DNA of 64,000 bases, taken from contig CAWEOT010000009.1 of NCBI GenBank assembly GCA_963810775.1, positions 248,001 through 312,000 of the forward strand. Direction: 5' to 3'. The translations under genes and the position numbers were made by a program. The DNA is from DATBVX01 sp963810775 (lineage in GTDB: Bacteria > Pseudomonadota > Gammaproteobacteria > Steroidobacterales > Steroidobacteraceae). The notes beneath the pieces are model-generated. The model was not told the DNA's origin. It did not search any database and saw nothing but the letters and a program-made list of their open reading frames with translations. How positions within the stretch are numbered: position 1 is the first letter of the stretch; every line of letters begins with the position of its first letter. Positions 16,655 through 24,003 of this stretch are shown piece after piece.

Positions 16655-17158
16655 ATGCACATTCGACAGGAAGATAGAGCCGACCGTGCGGCGGTTCATG
16701 CAGTGAACCGGGCCGCGTTCGGAACGTCAGCGGAGGCGGACCTCGTTGACCTCTTGCGGCCTAAAGCCGGGAAATTGGTTTCGCTTGTCGCGGAAGTGGA
16801 TGACACGGTCGTGGGGCACGTTCTGTTCTCGCCAGTCTCGTTGTCGGCGCACGACAACTTGAACATCATGGGACTCGGTCCGATGGCCGTGGCGCCTGAC
16901 CACCAACGGAAAGGCATTGGGTCTGCGCTCGTGCGTGAGGGTCTGGAGCAGTGCAAACAGCTTGGTTGCCAGGCCGTGGTCGTCTTAGGCCACGCGGAAT
17001 ACTATCCGCGCTTCGGATTCGTTCCGGCAGCCAGGTATGCGATCCGATCTGAGTTCGATGTGCCAGAGGATGTTTTCATGATCGCTGAGCTCGTGGCCGG
17101 AGCGTTGCGCGGTGCGTCTGGCGTGGTCCGCTATGACGAAGCGTTCGGCAGCGTGTGA
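16655..17158 (+). CDS. GNAT-family N-acetyltransferase (YhbS-like)
   Basis: This 167-residue protein reads MHIRQEDRADRAAVHAVNRAAFGT at the start, LGPMAVAPDHQRKGIGSALVREGLE for the acetyl-CoA loop (near residue 75-98), and VVVLGHAEYYPRFGFVPAARYAI, a set typical of the YhbS-type predicted N-acetyltransferases. The acceptor is unknown. The short stretch before it (16612-16650, GGCTAACACGGG ... CGCCTTAGTGG) could be a badly decayed attC-like site, but I do not call it. Confidence 0.8.
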   Translation: MHIRQEDRADRAAVHAVNRAAFGTSAEADLVDLLRPKAGKLVSLVAEVDDTVVGHVLFSPVSLSAHDNLNIMGLGPMAVAPDHQRKGIGSALVREGLEQCKQLGCQAVVVLGHAEYYPRFGFVPAARYAIRSEFDVPEDVFMIAELVAGALRGASGVVRYDEAFGSV

Positions 17159-17162
17159 CAAC

Positions 17163-17272
17163 GTGCCAATAGCTGCCATCGAACACGTTCAACTCGCGAT
17201 GCCGCCGGGGATGGAGAATGCGGCGCGTTGCGGATCCGTTCGGCAACAGAATTGAATTACTGGAACCGCGCA
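17163..17272 (+). pseudogene. VOC-family remnant with internal deletion
   Basis: From GTG 17163 the frame encodes VPIAAIEHVQLAMPPGMENAAR, the usual opening of a glyoxalase-like VOC protein. About 60 bases on, in a shifted frame (from about 17229), the text reads ADPFGNRIELLEPRN, the usual C-terminal end of the same family. The roughly 80-100 residues between are missing. The gene is therefore a fossil with an internal deletion and frameshift, directly abutting the next gene start. Confidence 0.65.
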
Positions 17273-19018
17273 ATGGTCCGACTCGTGAGTAAAGTGGCCG
17301 CTCATCTCGCGCTCGTTGTCCTGGGCATCGTCGCGGCGTGGTCGCCAGAGCGCGCAGGCGCTGCGACGCCGTTCGATGTGGTAATCGAGAACGGGCATAT
17401 CATCGACGGCACTGGCTCGCCGTGGTACGCCGCAGACATAGGGATTCGCGACGGCAGAATCGCGGCCATCGGCCACCTCGGAGGCGAGGCGGCGACGCGC
17501 CGATTGGATGCTCGCGGAAGAGTCGTCGCGCCGGGATTCATCGACATGCTCGGCCAGTCGGAACTGACGATCCTCGTGAATCCGCACTTGCCGTCCAAGA
17601 TCTTCCAGGGAATCACGACCGAGATCACCGGTGAGGGCGGTTCGGCGGCGCCGCTCAATGATTCGATCATCGCCGCCGACCGCGTGATCTATGAGCACTA
17701 CGGGCTGACGCCGGACTGGCGCACGCTCGCCCAGTATTTCGCGCGCCTGGAAAGGCAGGGACTCGGAATCAATCTCGCCACGTACGTGGGTGCGACCCAG
17801 GTGCGACGCATGGTGCTGGGCGATGCCGACAAGCAGCCAAACGCGGATGAGCTGGAGCGCATGAAGCGGCACGTGCGTGAGGCGATGCAGGACGGTGCCG
17901 TGGGTGTGTCCACTTCGTTGCAGTACGCGCCTGCGCCCTATGCAAGCACCGAGGAGTTGGTCGCGCTGGCGAGCGAAGCGTCGAAATACGGCGGTGTGTA
18001 CGCAACGCACATGAGGTCGGAGGGTGCACACATCTTCGAAGCGATCGACGAGGCGGTGCGGATCGGTCGCGAGGCGAAGATCCCGGTGGAGATCTGGCAT
18101 CTGAAGGCGGCAGGCAAACCGCAATGGGGATTGATGCCGCAGATCGTGGCGAAGATCGATGCGGCGCGCTCGAGCGGCGTCGAAGTCGGCGCCGATACAT
18201 ACGCGTATCCGGCATGGTTCAACAGCATGTCGGCGTTCCTGCCGCCGTGGGCGCATGACGGCGGTGACAAGAAACTGGTCGAGCGGTTGAAGGACCCGGC
18301 GATGCGCGCGCGCATGCGGCAAGACATGCTCACAAAGGATGCTGCTTGGGAAAACGAGTGGCAGGAGATTCCGGGCCCCGAAGCGATTCTCATAGCCGTG
18401 GTGGCAAATCCACGTCTGCTTCCGCTGCAGGGTAAGACGCTGACGCAGATCGCGAAGGAACGCGGCAAGGATCCCATCGATACGTTGATGGATATCCTGG
18501 TCGAGGACGACGCGTATACCTACAACGCCATTTTCGGGATGTCGGAACCGGATGTCGCACTTGCGCTGCAACAGCCGTGGACATCGGTTTGCAACGATTC
18601 GCAGGGCACGGCGCCCGACGGGGTTCTCGGCAAGGAGCACCCGCATCCGCGCGCGTACGGAACGTTCCCGCGCGTCCTGCGTAAGTACGTTCGCGAGGAG
18701 CACAAGCTCACGCTCGAGGACGCTATCCGGAAGTTCACGGCGCTGCCAGCGCAGCGCATGCGCCTCACTGACCGCGGCGTGCTCAAGCAGGGAATGTGGG
18801 CCGATGTGGTGGTATTCGACCCCGATGCCATTCGTGACGTCGCGACGTTCGAAGACCCTAATCAACTGTCGATCGGCATGCAGTACGTGCTCGTGAACGG
18901 GGTGCCTGTGATTGCCGATGGCAAGATGACCAACGCGCTACCAGGAACAGTCGTGCGCGGGGCCGGGTATCGCAGCGCCACACCCTCGCATCGTCCAGTC
19001 GCCGAACCGGGACGTTAG
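17273..19018 (+). CDS. D-aminoacylase-like amidohydrolase, exported
   Basis: This 581-residue protein has a signal peptide (to about ERAGAA), the N-terminal beta-sandwich strand DVVIENGHIIDGTGSPWYAADIGIRDGRIAAIG, and the amidohydrolase barrel with the HMRSEG and EIWHLKAAG segments of the N-acyl-D-amino-acid deacylase group and a late RMRLTDRGVLKQGMWADVVVFD. The first metal motif, normally GFIDxHxH, reads GFIDMLGQSE, so both early His ligands are absent. It may use a one-metal site or be a different hydrolase. The stop TAG lies in a degenerate attC-like box. Confidence 0.75.
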   Translation: MVRLVSKVAAHLALVVLGIVAAWSPERAGAATPFDVVIENGHIIDGTGSPWYAADIGIRDGRIAAIGHLGGEAATRRLDARGRVVAPGFIDMLGQSELTILVNPHLPSKIFQGITTEITGEGGSAAPLNDSIIAADRVIYEHYGLTPDWRTLAQYFARLERQGLGINLATYVGATQVRRMVLGDADKQPNADELERMKRHVREAMQDGAVGVSTSLQYAPAPYASTEELVALASEASKYGGVYATHMRSEGAHIFEAIDEAVRIGREAKIPVEIWHLKAAGKPQWGLMPQIVAKIDAARSSGVEVGADTYAYPAWFNSMSAFLPPWAHDGGDKKLVERLKDPAMRARMRQDMLTKDAAWENEWQEIPGPEAILIAVVANPRLLPLQGKTLTQIAKERGKDPIDTLMDILVEDDAYTYNAIFGMSEPDVALALQQPWTSVCNDSQGTAPDGVLGKEHPHPRAYGTFPRVLRKYVREEHKLTLEDAIRKFTALPAQRMRLTDRGVLKQGMWADVVVFDPDAIRDVATFEDPNQLSIGMQYVLVNGVPVIADGKMTNALPGTVVRGAGYRSATPSHRPVAEPGR

Positions 19019-19019
19019 A
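19001..19019 (+). repeat. Degenerate attC-like 3' box
   Basis: GCCGAACCGGGACGTTAGA resembles both the fragment at 489-510 and the right ends of the better attC-like sites. It contains the stop codon of the upstream amidohydrolase gene. No left half is visible. Confidence 0.25.
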
Positions 19020-19559
19020 GTGCCCGTGATCCGCTCTTGCGAATTGCCATCTGATGCGCTGCTGACCCGCTATCTCGCCTCAGGAGCCTACGCGGACTGC
19101 TACGCCACTGAAGTAGCTCGGCCGGTCTCTCATGCCGAGTTCGTTGAAGCCTTCTACACCACCGCCGTGTTCAAGCTTGAGCGGTTGATCCTTCGGGTGT
19201 TTGCCTCACGACCCTCCACGGACGTTGAGGCGGGTGAACTCGCGCGCGGCGATCTCAGTTCCTTCGCGGCCTGGTCGGTCGAAGCGCGTTCCCCAAATCA
19301 GTTGCTGCTCGCAGACTACACGGGCCGCACGCGTACCTGGCTGATGGTGGCGACTGCGCCCGACAGCCTGCAATCCATCATCGGCACCCGGCTCTTCTTC
19401 GGTTCCGCGGTGGTCCCCATGCGTAACGCGAAGACGGGTCGAGCCACCCTGGGTCCTGTTTTCAGCGCGCTGCTCGGGTTTCACAAACTGTACTCGCGCG
19501 TTCTCCTGCGGGCCGCCAGGTCCCAGCTGTCTCGCAATGCTTCAAGCCGCTCCGCATGA
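19020..19559 (+). CDS. Uncharacterised protein, DUF2867-like
   Basis: This 179-residue protein starts at GTG 19020 right after the preceding stop. It has no signal peptide. Its centre (FAAWSVEARSPNQLLLADYTGRTRTWLMVATAP) recalls proteins annotated as DUF2867 / SRPBCC-like with a W-x-V and L-L-L core, followed by TRLFFGSAVVP and a basic helix at the end. I cannot assign a function. Its end overlaps the next gene by ATGA. Confidence 0.55.
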   Translation: MPVIRSCELPSDALLTRYLASGAYADCYATEVARPVSHAEFVEAFYTTAVFKLERLILRVFASRPSTDVEAGELARGDLSSFAAWSVEARSPNQLLLADYTGRTRTWLMVATAPDSLQSIIGTRLFFGSAVVPMRNAKTGRATLGPVFSALLGFHKLYSRVLLRAARSQLSRNASSRSA

Positions 19560-19957
19560 AAGGTTGGCACCACTCTCTGGCTGCATTGCTTGTGTTCACG
19601 GTCGTTCTCTTTGGCTGTATCAAGCGCGAGCCCGACACTGGCTCAAGCAACGCTGCGAGTTCCAACGTTACGAGTTCCGATCCTGCAACGGACAAATGGC
19701 TTGGCCAATGGAACGGACCCGAGGGAACATTTCTTCGGATCGAAGGGGGCAAGGGTAAGTACGAAATCACTATTCAGGATCTTGACGGCCCGCGAACCTA
19801 CGAAGGAAGCACCGTCGGCAGTCAGATCCACTTCGACCGCAATGGCACAAAGGAATTCATTCGCGCGACAAACGGTATGGAAACCGGAATGAAGTGGCTT
19901 ACTGACAAATCGGACTGCCTGACGATCCGGTCCGGCGAAGGGTACTGCAGAGATTGA
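19556..19957 (+). CDS. Small lipoprotein of unknown function
   Basis: This 133-residue protein has a signal peptide with lipobox VLFGC (Cys about 21), a Ser/Asn-rich linker, and a compact beta-rich domain beginning DKWLGQWNGPEGTFLRIEGGKGKYEITIQDLDGPRTYEG and ending with a Cys pair (SDCLTIRSGEGYC). The pattern resembles small periplasmic beta-barrel domains that follow a W-x-G-x-W start. It is translationally coupled to the upstream gene. The function is unknown. Confidence 0.6.
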   Translation: MKGWHHSLAALLVFTVVLFGCIKREPDTGSSNAASSNVTSSDPATDKWLGQWNGPEGTFLRIEGGKGKYEITIQDLDGPRTYEGSTVGSQIHFDRNGTKEFIRATNGMETGMKWLTDKSDCLTIRSGEGYCRD

Positions 19958-19967
19958 TCGCGCAACC

Positions 19968-20360
19968 CTACTCCTCAAAGCGCCCCGTGGCGTCACGATC
20001 GCGGTCGTATCGTGTCTTGAGTGGAAACGGCGGCAACCATGACTCGCGACGAACCGTCCAGAGTTCGTAGGTTGGCCTCAGTTGGTCAGGGGCATCCAGG
20101 GATCCTGCGTTCACTTCGATTTCGTCTGCGCTGCGTGAGAAAACGGACGAGCCGCAGCGGGGACAGAAATACCGCCCGGCGTAGTCGCGTGTCTCGCCAT
20201 CGATCGTCACCGCATCCTGAGGGAACACCGCGAAAGCCTGAAAAAGGGCCCCATGATGCTTGCGGCAGTCGAGACAGTGACAAAGGCCGACCCGGTATGG
20301 GAGTCCCGACGCCACAATTCGGACGTTGCCGCACAGGCAACCGCCGGTGAATCGGTCCAT
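19968..20360 (-). CDS. GFA-family zinc protein (copy 4, minus strand)
   Basis: This 130-residue protein has the motifs GGCLCGNVRI, GLCHCLDCRKHHG and YFCPRCGSSVF, the GFA zinc-cysteine pattern, with the late segment NAGSLDAPDQLRPTYELWTVRRESWLP typical of the family. It is the only GFA gene here on the minus strand and one of very few minus-strand genes in the cassette-like block, facing the lipoprotein gene tail to tail with a 10-bp gap. Confidence 0.8.
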   Translation of the reverse strand: MDRFTGGCLCGNVRIVASGLPYRVGLCHCLDCRKHHGALFQAFAVFPQDAVTIDGETRDYAGRYFCPRCGSSVFSRSADEIEVNAGSLDAPDQLRPTYELWTVRRESWLPPFPLKTRYDRDRDATGRFEE

Positions 20361-20391
20361 GCTGCGTCTCCTCTAAAATCAAGCGGTCGGA

Positions 20392-20580
20392 ATGGCTACA
20401 ACGAACAGCACTGTCATTCTAATTGCCCGCTGCGGGCGGGGACCGGAAGTACATGGATCCTCAGTAGGCGGCCAACAGCGGAAAGTCTGTCCCGCGCCAC
20501 AAAACGATCACATCGCCCAGGTCACCGTGCACGACCGAATCGCTGATGCTAATTTCCGGGTGATATATCTATACCCCTAA
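20392..20580 (+). CDS. Possible 62-residue cassette peptide
   Basis: A short ORF from ATG 20392 encodes 62 residues (starting MATTNSTVILIARCGRG, ending FRVIYLYP). Its TAA stop lies exactly inside the left core box of the attC-like half site at 20574-20597, the position expected for a cassette ORF. There is no recognised domain, and the upstream ribosome site is weak. It could be a small real gene or a chance frame. Confidence 0.35.
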   Translation: MATTNSTVILIARCGRGPEVHGSSVGGQQRKVCPAPQNDHIAQVTVHDRIADANFRVIYLYP

Positions 20581-20597
20581 CAATGCGTTGGAGCGGG
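20574..20597 (+). repeat. attC-like site, 5' half
   Basis: The sequence CCCTAACAATGCGTTGGAGC matches the left end of attC sites (core CCTAACA followed by the L'' box GCGTTGGA). The matching right half is absent: a DUF2165 gene starts 10 bp later. It is a truncated site. Confidence 0.45.
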
Positions 20598-20607
20598 AGT
20601 TCCCACA

Positions 20608-21084
20608 ATGAAAATAATCAAGATCATCCTGGTCGCGGGCACGGCCCTGTTGCTCACCTTTGCAGTGCTCGGAAACGTCACGATGCCGGATGTCGGCGTC
20701 GTAGCGGTCAAGACGACAGTGGGTATGGAGACCACGTTCAAGCATCCAGGTGCTATGTGGAGAGCCATCACCAGTCCGGCGCTGGTGTACACCATATTCG
20801 GGTGCATCGTGCTGGTCGAAGCGATTGCTGCGGCGCTGTGTTGGATCGGCGCTGCTCGCATGTGGGCGGCGCGACGGGAGAACGCTTTATTCCAACGTGC
20901 CGCAAGCGTGGCAAGACTTGGACTGGGAGTCACTGCGGCGTTGTATTTCATCGGCTGGCTGGTGATTGCCGGTGAATGGTTCGAGATGTGGCAAAGCCAG
21001 CAATTGAATGTGCTGCCGGATGCATTTCGATTCTTTGCTTCTGCGATGCTGATTCTCTTTCTCGTCAGCGAGAAGGAAAGCTGA
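20608..21084 (+). CDS. DUF2165-family small membrane protein
   Basis: This 158-residue protein has four hydrophobic segments (about 5-22, 58-78, 100-120 and 135-152). It carries the DUF2165 signature: a first helix followed by FAVLGNVTMPDVGVVAVKTTVGMETTFKHPGAMWRAIT, and FIGWLVIAGEWFEMWQSQQ in the third helix region. The family is an inner-membrane family of unknown function. The gene lies between two broken attC-like sites. Confidence 0.7.
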   Translation: MKIIKIILVAGTALLLTFAVLGNVTMPDVGVVAVKTTVGMETTFKHPGAMWRAITSPALVYTIFGCIVLVEAIAAALCWIGAARMWAARRENALFQRAASVARLGLGVTAALYFIGWLVIAGEWFEMWQSQQLNVLPDAFRFFASAMLILFLVSEKES

Positions 21085-21086
21085 TG

Positions 21087-21122
21087 GGGCACCAGCGTTG
21101 AAGCAAACGCGGGCGCCCAGCA
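21087..21122 (+). repeat. attC-like site, left part, interrupted by IS remnant
   Basis: GGGCACCAGCGTTGAAGC followed by AAACGCGGGCGCCCAGCAG resembles the start of the attC-like site at 23010 (GCGTTGGGAGCAAACGCGG). Transposase coding sequence starts within a few bases after it. A right-hand counterpart is at 22051-22105. Confidence 0.4.
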
Positions 21123-21845
21123 GTGGCGCTTGCCGCGCAGCGTGCCAGAGTCGCGGTTGAAAGGCGCTACGCCGACCAGAGCGGCGAGTTTGCGACGATT
21201 GAGCTTGCCGAGTTCGGGCAATGAAGCACACAGCGACAGGATGGTTTGCTTGCCAACGCCCTTTACTGCGCCCAGCAGATTCTCGCGCTCGCGCCACACT
21301 GGGCTGGCTCGCAGCAAACCGCTGAGGTCACGGTCGATTTCTTTGATTCGCCTGACGAGCCACACGATGTGTGCCTTGAGTTCTCGGCGCACCAGCGGGG
21401 CGGCCCTATCCAGCCGCTGTCGCTCAGTCGTCAGCATGCCGATGAGCTGCCGGCGACGCGTTAATACGGCCTCGAGCGCTTGGGTTTGCTCATCCTTCAG
21501 GGGTCGCACTTCGGGCTTGATGGCCAGCGCGAATGCGACCAGAACGGCCGCGTCGATTTTGTCGGTTTTCGCCAATCGCGCACTCGCCCTGGCGAAGTCA
21601 CGCACCTGGCGAGGATTCACCACGATCACCGGCAGGCGGGCAGCGGACAATGCCGCCACCACCGGGGCTTCATACCCGCCGGTGGCTTCCAGCACGACAC
21701 GCTCGATCGGCAGATCCTTCAAGCGTTTGACCAGCGGCTCGATCCCCTCCGGGTCGTTGTCGTACCTAAACACCTCGTTCGATGAGGTGCACACGTCCAA
21801 GGTGCCTTTCGAGACATCAATTCCAATATTGATCGGCTCTGCCAT
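21121..21845 (-). pseudogene. IS110-family transposase, C-terminally truncated
   Basis: From ATG 21845 the frame encodes the DEDD domain (INIGIDVSKGTLDVC with the first Asp, VVLEATGGYE with Glu, AKTDKIDAAVL with the Asp pair) and most of the second domain (LLGAVKGVGKQTILSLCASLPELGKLNRRKLAALVGVAPFNRDSG), which includes the RDSG segment thought to hold the catalytic Ser. Similarity stops at LRGKR near 21125, so about 80-100 residues are missing. The frame continues to 20577 but only through unrelated sequence. The copy is probably inactive. Confidence 0.8.
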
Positions 21846-22050
21846 ACGGTTCCTTCTCCCAGCCTTGCGGGATGCGGGCTTTGAACCCTCGCAACTGTTC
21901 GGGATAAAAGAGCTCAACCGACGTGATGACCCACGCTCCCGCACGGTCTTGGAACCTCGGGTAGAACGGTCTATCACGCCGGTTGAAACCGTAGCAGACA
22001 CCCTCTTGTTATGCATCGAAGCCCACCGCCGTGAACATACAAGGGATGAC
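21121..22050 (-). mobile_element. IS110-family insertion sequence remnant
   Basis: A roughly 930-bp segment carries an IS110-type transposase gene on the minus strand, with a non-coding leader of about 200 bp upstream of it. The transposase is cut off at its C terminus and no terminal repeats are obvious, as expected for IS110. Both flanks resemble the two halves of one attC-like site. A subgroup of IS110/IS1111 elements is known to insert specifically into attC sites, which would explain the position. Confidence 0.65.
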
Positions 22051-22105
22051 GTGCCGGCCCCGGCAAGCAGCACCGCGTCGCGCTGGAGCAAACCCGCAGG
22101 AGGCG
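22051..22105 (+). repeat. attC-like site, right part, after IS remnant
   Basis: GTGCCGGCCCCGGCAAGCAG followed by CACCGCGTCGCGCTGGAGC and AGGAGGCG aligns loosely with the right half of the site at 14496 (GTGCCGGCATTCACC ... CGTGTCGCTCAACGC ... ATAGGCG). Together with 21087-21122 it would make one attC-like site split by the IS remnant. Confidence 0.35.
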
Positions 22106-22136
22106 TACGGGCGCGTGGATTGCCCTGTCGTTCGGC

Positions 22137-22412
22137 TTGCTCGTTCTGAGTGTGATTGCCATAGGCGTGCGTGTGGCGGGGTATCCTCAACTTGTGCCGC
22201 GTGCTATCGCCAGTACTCTTGATTACTTTATCGAGCCCGGTGCCGCTGTTTGGTGGATGACGATCGGGAAGGCGTTCCAGGCCTTTCCCTCTGATCTCGC
22301 CGGGTATGTTGTGGTTTCAGTAGCCAACACGGCGCTGTGGGTCACGGCCTGCGCAATTTTCACTGCGGTCGTTAGAGTCGCGGTTCTTGCGGCACGACGG
22401 CTACGGGGCTAG
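22137..22412 (+). CDS. Small membrane protein of unknown function
   Basis: An ORF of about 91 residues with two to three hydrophobic segments (LSVIAIGVRVAGYPQLVP near the start, then WWMTIGKAFQAF and VVVSVANTALWVTACAIFTAVVRVAVLAA). The start is unclear: TTG 22137 is one choice, and the frame stays open upstream through GAWIALSFGL after an AGGAGG at about 22098. The family is not recognised. Confidence 0.5.
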   Translation: MLVLSVIAIGVRVAGYPQLVPRAIASTLDYFIEPGAAVWWMTIGKAFQAFPSDLAGYVVVSVANTALWVTACAIFTAVVRVAVLAARRLRG

Positions 22413-22445
22413 CGAATACGGCATGAAGAAGCCCATGCGGTAGTT

Positions 22446-23015
22446 ATGGAAGATCCGTCGTTCGAGCATTTCATGTCCAGGCGCCTCGTCATCCGGCGCT
22501 TCGCTTCCGGCGATGCTGAGGCCCTTGCCGCATACCGGAGTGATGCAGAGGTAGCTCGCTATCAGAGTTGGGAGTGCCCCTATCCACTCAGCGAAGCGAG
22601 GCTGTTTATCGCGAGCCTGCGTGACGTCGTGCCGGGAACGCCTGGCACGTGGTTTCAGTTCGCTGTGAGTCTCCAATCCACGGGCACTCTCATTGGGGAC
22701 GTTGCTCTTCGCACCCGTGGGGCTGACGCCCGCCAGGCCGAGCTTGGCTTCACCTTCGCTACCGTCCATCAACGTCAGGGATTCGCCACCGAGGCCGTTG
22801 GAGCGGTGGTTCGATACGCGTTCGAGAAGCTCGCGCTGCATCGAGTTTTTTCCCAGACTGATGTACGCAATATTCGCGCGCAGCGTCTCCTTGAGCGCCT
22901 TGCGTTCCGGCGGGAGGGAGAACTGCGGGAGAGCACGTGGTTCAAGGGTGCCTGGGCCACGGACCTTATTTTCGCGCAGCTCGAGTCCGAGTGGCGGCGA
23001 CAGCCTGCCGTCTAG
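22446..23015 (+). CDS. RimJ/RimL-type GNAT acetyltransferase
   Basis: This 189-residue protein has the RimJ/RimL pattern: RRLVIRRFASGDAEALAAYRSDAEVARYQSWECPYP, GDVALRTRGADARQAELGFTFATVHQRQGFATEAVGAVVRYAFEKLALHRVFSQTDVRNIRAQRLLERLAFRREGELRE. Members acetylate N-terminal amino groups or antibiotics; the target here is unknown. ATG 22473 is an alternative start. The stop TAG lies inside the left core of the next attC-like site. Confidence 0.85.
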   Translation: MEDPSFEHFMSRRLVIRRFASGDAEALAAYRSDAEVARYQSWECPYPLSEARLFIASLRDVVPGTPGTWFQFAVSLQSTGTLIGDVALRTRGADARQAELGFTFATVHQRQGFATEAVGAVVRYAFEKLALHRVFSQTDVRNIRAQRLLERLAFRREGELRESTWFKGAWATDLIFAQLESEWRRQPAV

Positions 23016-23073
23016 CAACGCGTTGGGAGCAAACGCGGTAGGCACAGTGCCGGCACCATAACGCGTTAGACGC
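23010..23073 (+). repeat. attC-like recombination site (short form)
   Basis: This 64-bp site runs GTCTAGCAACGCGTTGGGAG, then CACAGTGCCGGCACC, then ATAACGCGTTAGACGCC. The outer boxes GTCTAG(C) and GTTAGAC are inverted complements, and the inner boxes CGCGTTG and AACGCG pair. It contains the stop codon of the upstream acetyltransferase. The spacer is shorter than in the 90-bp sites. Confidence 0.6.
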
Positions 23074-23135
23074 CACCAATCTGCGGGCGCAGAATCAGGT
23101 AGAACAATACGGGTGGCGACGCAAGGGACCGTGCC

Positions 23136-23951
23136 ATGAGAACGAAGCTATCGATTCTTGGGACTTCCTTCTTGTTGCCCATGATGACTCTGCAAGCTGC
23201 GACCGAATCGTCCGTGCCAGCTAGCTTTCGAATCGAAGTGCTGGTGCGCAAGGTCGCATCGACGCCTGCTTCCATTCCGGTCGAATGCCTCTATGGCTGT
23301 GCCTGGGACAAGCAGACGATCGAGTGTCCAGCAGCGATCAAAGAATGTCGGGTCATCATCGATGGTCGATTCGGCATCGAGCCCTGGACCAAGGAAGCGG
23401 CAGGCGTGCAAGCAGTACTACCTTTGAGTGGAACAGTTTGTCTGGGGGTCGCGACCATGAACGCTCAGTCCGCCGCAGAGCAGGGCTTCTCGGAACCGGA
23501 TCGTTCCGCGCCTGCGGGCGCCATCGCCTGGCAAGTGGACGCCGGTTCGCCGGCCGAAGTTGCCGGCATCAAGACGGGGGATCTATTTATTGGTTTCAAC
23601 GGAGCATCAGTCAAGCGGCCCGAAGACCTGTACGACACGGTCAAACACATGGAGGCCGGGCAGCCGTTCGAAACAACGCTCAATCGCCATGGAATCGAGA
23701 TTCAAGTCAGTGGCCATCTCGGGATATTGACTACCGCTGGTTGCCGGCCCGCTGATCCTCAGCTCCTCGCGATGCCTGCTGCGGAAACGCTGCCCATAAC
23801 TCCCTTTTCCATTGCCATCGATGACTTGAAGATTCCCATCGAGCTCAGGTGCCTGGAAGGTTGCGACTCGTCGCATCCCGTGCCAATTGATTGCTCATCC
23901 ACCCAGAGCTGCTCGTTCACACTTACCCAGCAGGAGCGAGCCGATAGATGA
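23136..23951 (+). CDS. Secreted PDZ protein flanked by two cysteine modules (paralogue B)
   Basis: This 271-residue protein has the same length and plan as the gene at 3965: signal peptide (to about LQAA), first module (ECLYGCAWDKQTIEC ... ECRVIIDGRFG), PDZ-like centre (GAIAWQVDAGSPAEVAGIKTGDLFIGFNGASVKRPEDL) and a C-terminal module (LRCLEGCDS, then IDCSSTQSC and SFTL). Shared runs include FRIEVLV, LSGTVCLG and GSPAE-AG-K-GDL. It follows an attC-like site, as a cassette would. The function is unknown; periplasmic peptide binding is a guess. Confidence 0.65.
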   Translation: MRTKLSILGTSFLLPMMTLQAATESSVPASFRIEVLVRKVASTPASIPVECLYGCAWDKQTIECPAAIKECRVIIDGRFGIEPWTKEAAGVQAVLPLSGTVCLGVATMNAQSAAEQGFSEPDRSAPAGAIAWQVDAGSPAEVAGIKTGDLFIGFNGASVKRPEDLYDTVKHMEAGQPFETTLNRHGIEIQVSGHLGILTTAGCRPADPQLLAMPAAETLPITPFSIAIDDLKIPIELRCLEGCDSSHPVPIDCSSTQSCSFTLTQQERADR

Positions 23952-24003
23952 TGCGCGATCAAGAAGCAACCTGGGCCGAGAAGTTCGGTTCCGTTGCCTG
24001 ACC

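Noticed and set aside
17189..18865. Long minus-strand ORF (558 codons) opposite the D-aminoacylase-like gene
   Set aside because: It is rich in Arg/His/Leu and shows no domain; it is a codon-usage shadow of the high-GC gene on the other strand.
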